Source of the DNA: Conidiobolus incongruus B7586
Lineage: Eukaryota; Entomophthoromycota; Entomophthoromycetes; Entomophthorales; Conidiobolaceae
Length of the DNA: 29,602 nucleotides
Direction of reading: 5' to 3'
Assembly (NCBI GenBank): GCA_000697335.1
Contig: JNEM01015064.1
Location: 1-29,602 of the forward strand
Shown here: in pieces, positions 27,691-29,602 of the stretch
Layout of the letters: each line of letters starts with the position of its first letter
Position numbering within the stretch: position 1 is the first letter of the stretch
The notes under the pieces: model-generated
What the model saw: only the letters and a program-made list of their open reading frames with translations
What the model was told of the DNA's origin: nothing
The model's database searches: none
Translations under genes and position numbers: made by a program

Positions 27691-28688
27691 TTATTTCTGA
27701 TATTGTTCCAAAAACCAATCCCTCAAATTATTAAATACTTTATCTTGAACTTTACCGTCTAAACTCTTTTCCAAGTAGTATACTTGATCAATATTCATAA
27801 AATCTAGAAATTGTAATACCCGATTATAATACATTCCAACATCTTGAGATCCATGAGAATCGTCGGATAAGGTGACTTTACCACCTGATGTTAATATTAA
27901 CTAATTGAATTATATATTTATAAAAAATGAAATTATATGGTATGTATAGAATTACCTTTAAAATATCTGGCATTGGATAAGGATAAGGTAAAGATTTCTT
28001 CAAACTTCTGGTATTCATTTCGAAAATACCACCATAACTGTTAATATAATCGATATTTCTAAGGATTTTGTCCATCACAGGACTTGAGAATTGGTAATTG
28101 GGATCTGCAAACAATCTGATAAGATCGAAATGACCAATAATCTTTGGTTGAAATTTTTGGATGAGGTGGAATTGGTCATCAAAGTATTGTAAGGATATTT
28201 GATCCATTGAGTTGTTGCAACTTTCCAAAGCTTTTTGGAATGTAGGCTTGTCGAAATCGATGGGAATATTGTTGACATGATGTACTGATCCAACTAAGTA
28301 ATCGAGGTCGAAGTTTTGGAGGTAGGTGTACAGTTTCTCGCAGTGGGAAGCGTTGATATATTCAAGTTCGGCCCCAACTAAGATCTTGATATGATCTTTA
28401 TATTTGGTTTGCAAATGTTTCGCTTGTTGGATATACTTTTCGAAAGTTGTTTGGAGATCTTTTGGTTGTAAATGTTGCTAAAATTTGTTTAATATATTAT
28501 ATCATTTTTCAATAAAATCATTAACTAACCTCCTCAGGATACAAAAACTCCGGTTCAAATCTAGGGACGTGTTCAGACAATCCAAGGGTATCGAATTTTA
28601 ACTCAATAGCTCTTAGAACTACATCCTCTAAAGTGCCTTTAGCGTGATTGCAGAATTGGCCAGAGTGGGAGTGAAATGTAAATGGCAT
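27691..28688 (-). CDS. HIS2: histidinol-phosphatase (PHP family)
   Basis: Removes phosphate from L-histidinol phosphate to give L-histidinol, the penultimate intermediate of histidine synthesis, in the cytosol. Exons are 28530-28688, 27956-28477 and 27691-27900; they give 296 residues, somewhat shorter than the yeast enzyme. The PHP metal-binding motifs are all visible: FHSHSG at the very N-terminus (His6, His8), SEHVPR (His40), GAELEY (Glu90/Glu92), GSVHHVNNIPIDFD (His119-120), GHFDLIRLF (His169, Asp171), FEMNT (206) and LSDDSHG (Asp240, His243). The start ATG is set by the family, whose proteins begin just before the HxH motif. A mariner element begins about 110 bp upstream, so the proximal promoter is very short or lies within transposon DNA. 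Confidence 0.93.
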
Positions 28689-28797
28689 CTATATCAATTG
28701 TCAATTTTTCAAAAAATTTAATATATCAAGTAACATTGTATCATCTTTTTAAAGTTTAAATGAGAATAAGAATTTATGGGATTTTATCTATTACTTT

Positions 28798-28858
28798 AAA
28801 TTTTAAGTAATGGGAAATTTTTTAATTTGTGATTTTTCAAACATATTATTAGTTTTAA

Positions 28859-28895
<37 letters not shown>

Positions 28896-29602
28896 AAATA
28901 AAAAATTAATTTTTTAAAATTGGTTGTTTAATTTAATTATTTTTAAATCAAATAGTAATTATCAAAAGTTTTTTATTTTAATATTAGTAAAACTTAACCA
29001 TAAACTTTTAAAATTATTTAAAATTTATAAGTAACTTTTAATAATAAAACATTATTTAAATTAACTATTTATTATTAAGTATACTACTTTAAAGTTAAGA
29101 GAAAAACTATTTAAAACCTGTTAAAATTTAAAAAATTAATTTAATTATTATTTTTTTAATTATTAATAAGGTAAAAAAATATATTAAAAACACCTTTTTA
29201 TTTTAGTAAAAGATTATTTAAATACTTTAATATTAGTTATACAAGTATTTTATTTATATTAAAGTTTAATTAAAATTAATTAATAAAAGTATAAAATAAA
29301 TACTTTATAATTTAATTAAAACTTAAAAAAAGTTAGAATAGCTATTATTAAATAAAACTTATTAAAGTATAATTAAAAACTAATGTTTTTATAGTAAATT
29401 ATTATAATTAATATACTTTTAGTTTTTTTTATATAATCTTTTATTAAAATATAAATTAAGTTAAATTAACTTTCTCTATAAATTCCTTTAAATAAACACT
29501 TTATTAATAAATAAATATTAATTATTATAATAAATAATAATAATATATATTATATTTATTTAATTTTTAAAAAAAATTAATTAATAACAAACTTTATTTT
29601 TT
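28798..29602 (+). mobile_element. mariner copy, truncated by window end
   Basis: Its reverse complement aligns continuously with both halves of the outer copy (8560-8780 and 10100-10694), so it is the same mariner family in opposite orientation. The left end, near 28798, carries TTTAAGTAATGGGAAATTTT, a form of the family inverted repeat. The transposase would be read on the plus strand. The sequence is nearly all A and T, and no frame is open, so it is a decayed copy. The exact first base is uncertain by a few positions. Confidence 0.8.
28863..28890. repeat. (TA)n microsatellite in mariner
   Basis: Perfect TA run of about 28 bp between the inverted repeat and the transposase start. A shorter TA run occupies the corresponding place in the inner mariner (about 10001-10020), so it is a variable site of the family. 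Confidence 0.85.

Overview
The window looks like nuclear DNA of a very AT-rich fungus. The genes match fungal families most closely: a Cch1-type calcium channel, Fus3/Kss1-type MAP kinases, a PHP-fold histidinol phosphatase, a three-KH RNA-binding protein and a poly(A) polymerase. Introns are short (mostly 50-70 nt, GT...AG) and the standard genetic code fits every intact gene. Intergenic DNA is extremely AT-rich. I think an early-diverging (zygomycete-grade) lineage is most likely, but this is an inference and the species cannot be named from the sequence.

Layout. 884-3224 (+) is a poly(A) polymerase gene, highly conserved but broken by two in-frame TAA codons and one frameshift. 5280-6503 (+) is an intronless three-KH protein. 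6504-11642 holds no host gene; it contains a possible solo LTR (6958-7391) and two mariner transposons of one family, one inserted into the other (about 8151-10694). 11643-13420 (-) and 14932-16696 (-) are two tandem Fus3/Kss1-type MAP kinase genes, each with 12 exons in the same arrangement. 16697-20766 is intergenic and holds a decayed tRNA-like sequence near 18895-18967. 20767-27475 (+) is CCH1, five exons, 2152 residues. 27691-28688 (-) is a HIS2-type histidinol phosphatase, three exons, convergent with CCH1. A third mariner copy starts at about 28798, roughly 110 bp upstream of the HIS2 start codon, and runs off the window.

All exon joins were made by hand from splice sites and family similarity; each intact gene gave one uninterrupted frame. 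The intact proteins total about 3,600 codons without an internal stop.

Main points. The MAP kinase pair is a mosaic. Two 266-bp tracts that include whole introns are identical or nearly so, while other introns in the same genes are unalignable; this points to repeated gene conversion. Both genes keep a 13-nt microexon, and one has a GC-AG intron where the other has GT-AG. The inner mariner copy keeps a full-length transposase frame with no frameshift but about fifteen stops, many at expected Trp or Gln codons, and two catalytic Asp changed to Asn. That is a C-to-T/G-to-A signature like RIP or methyl-cytosine decay. I found no clearly new biological system.
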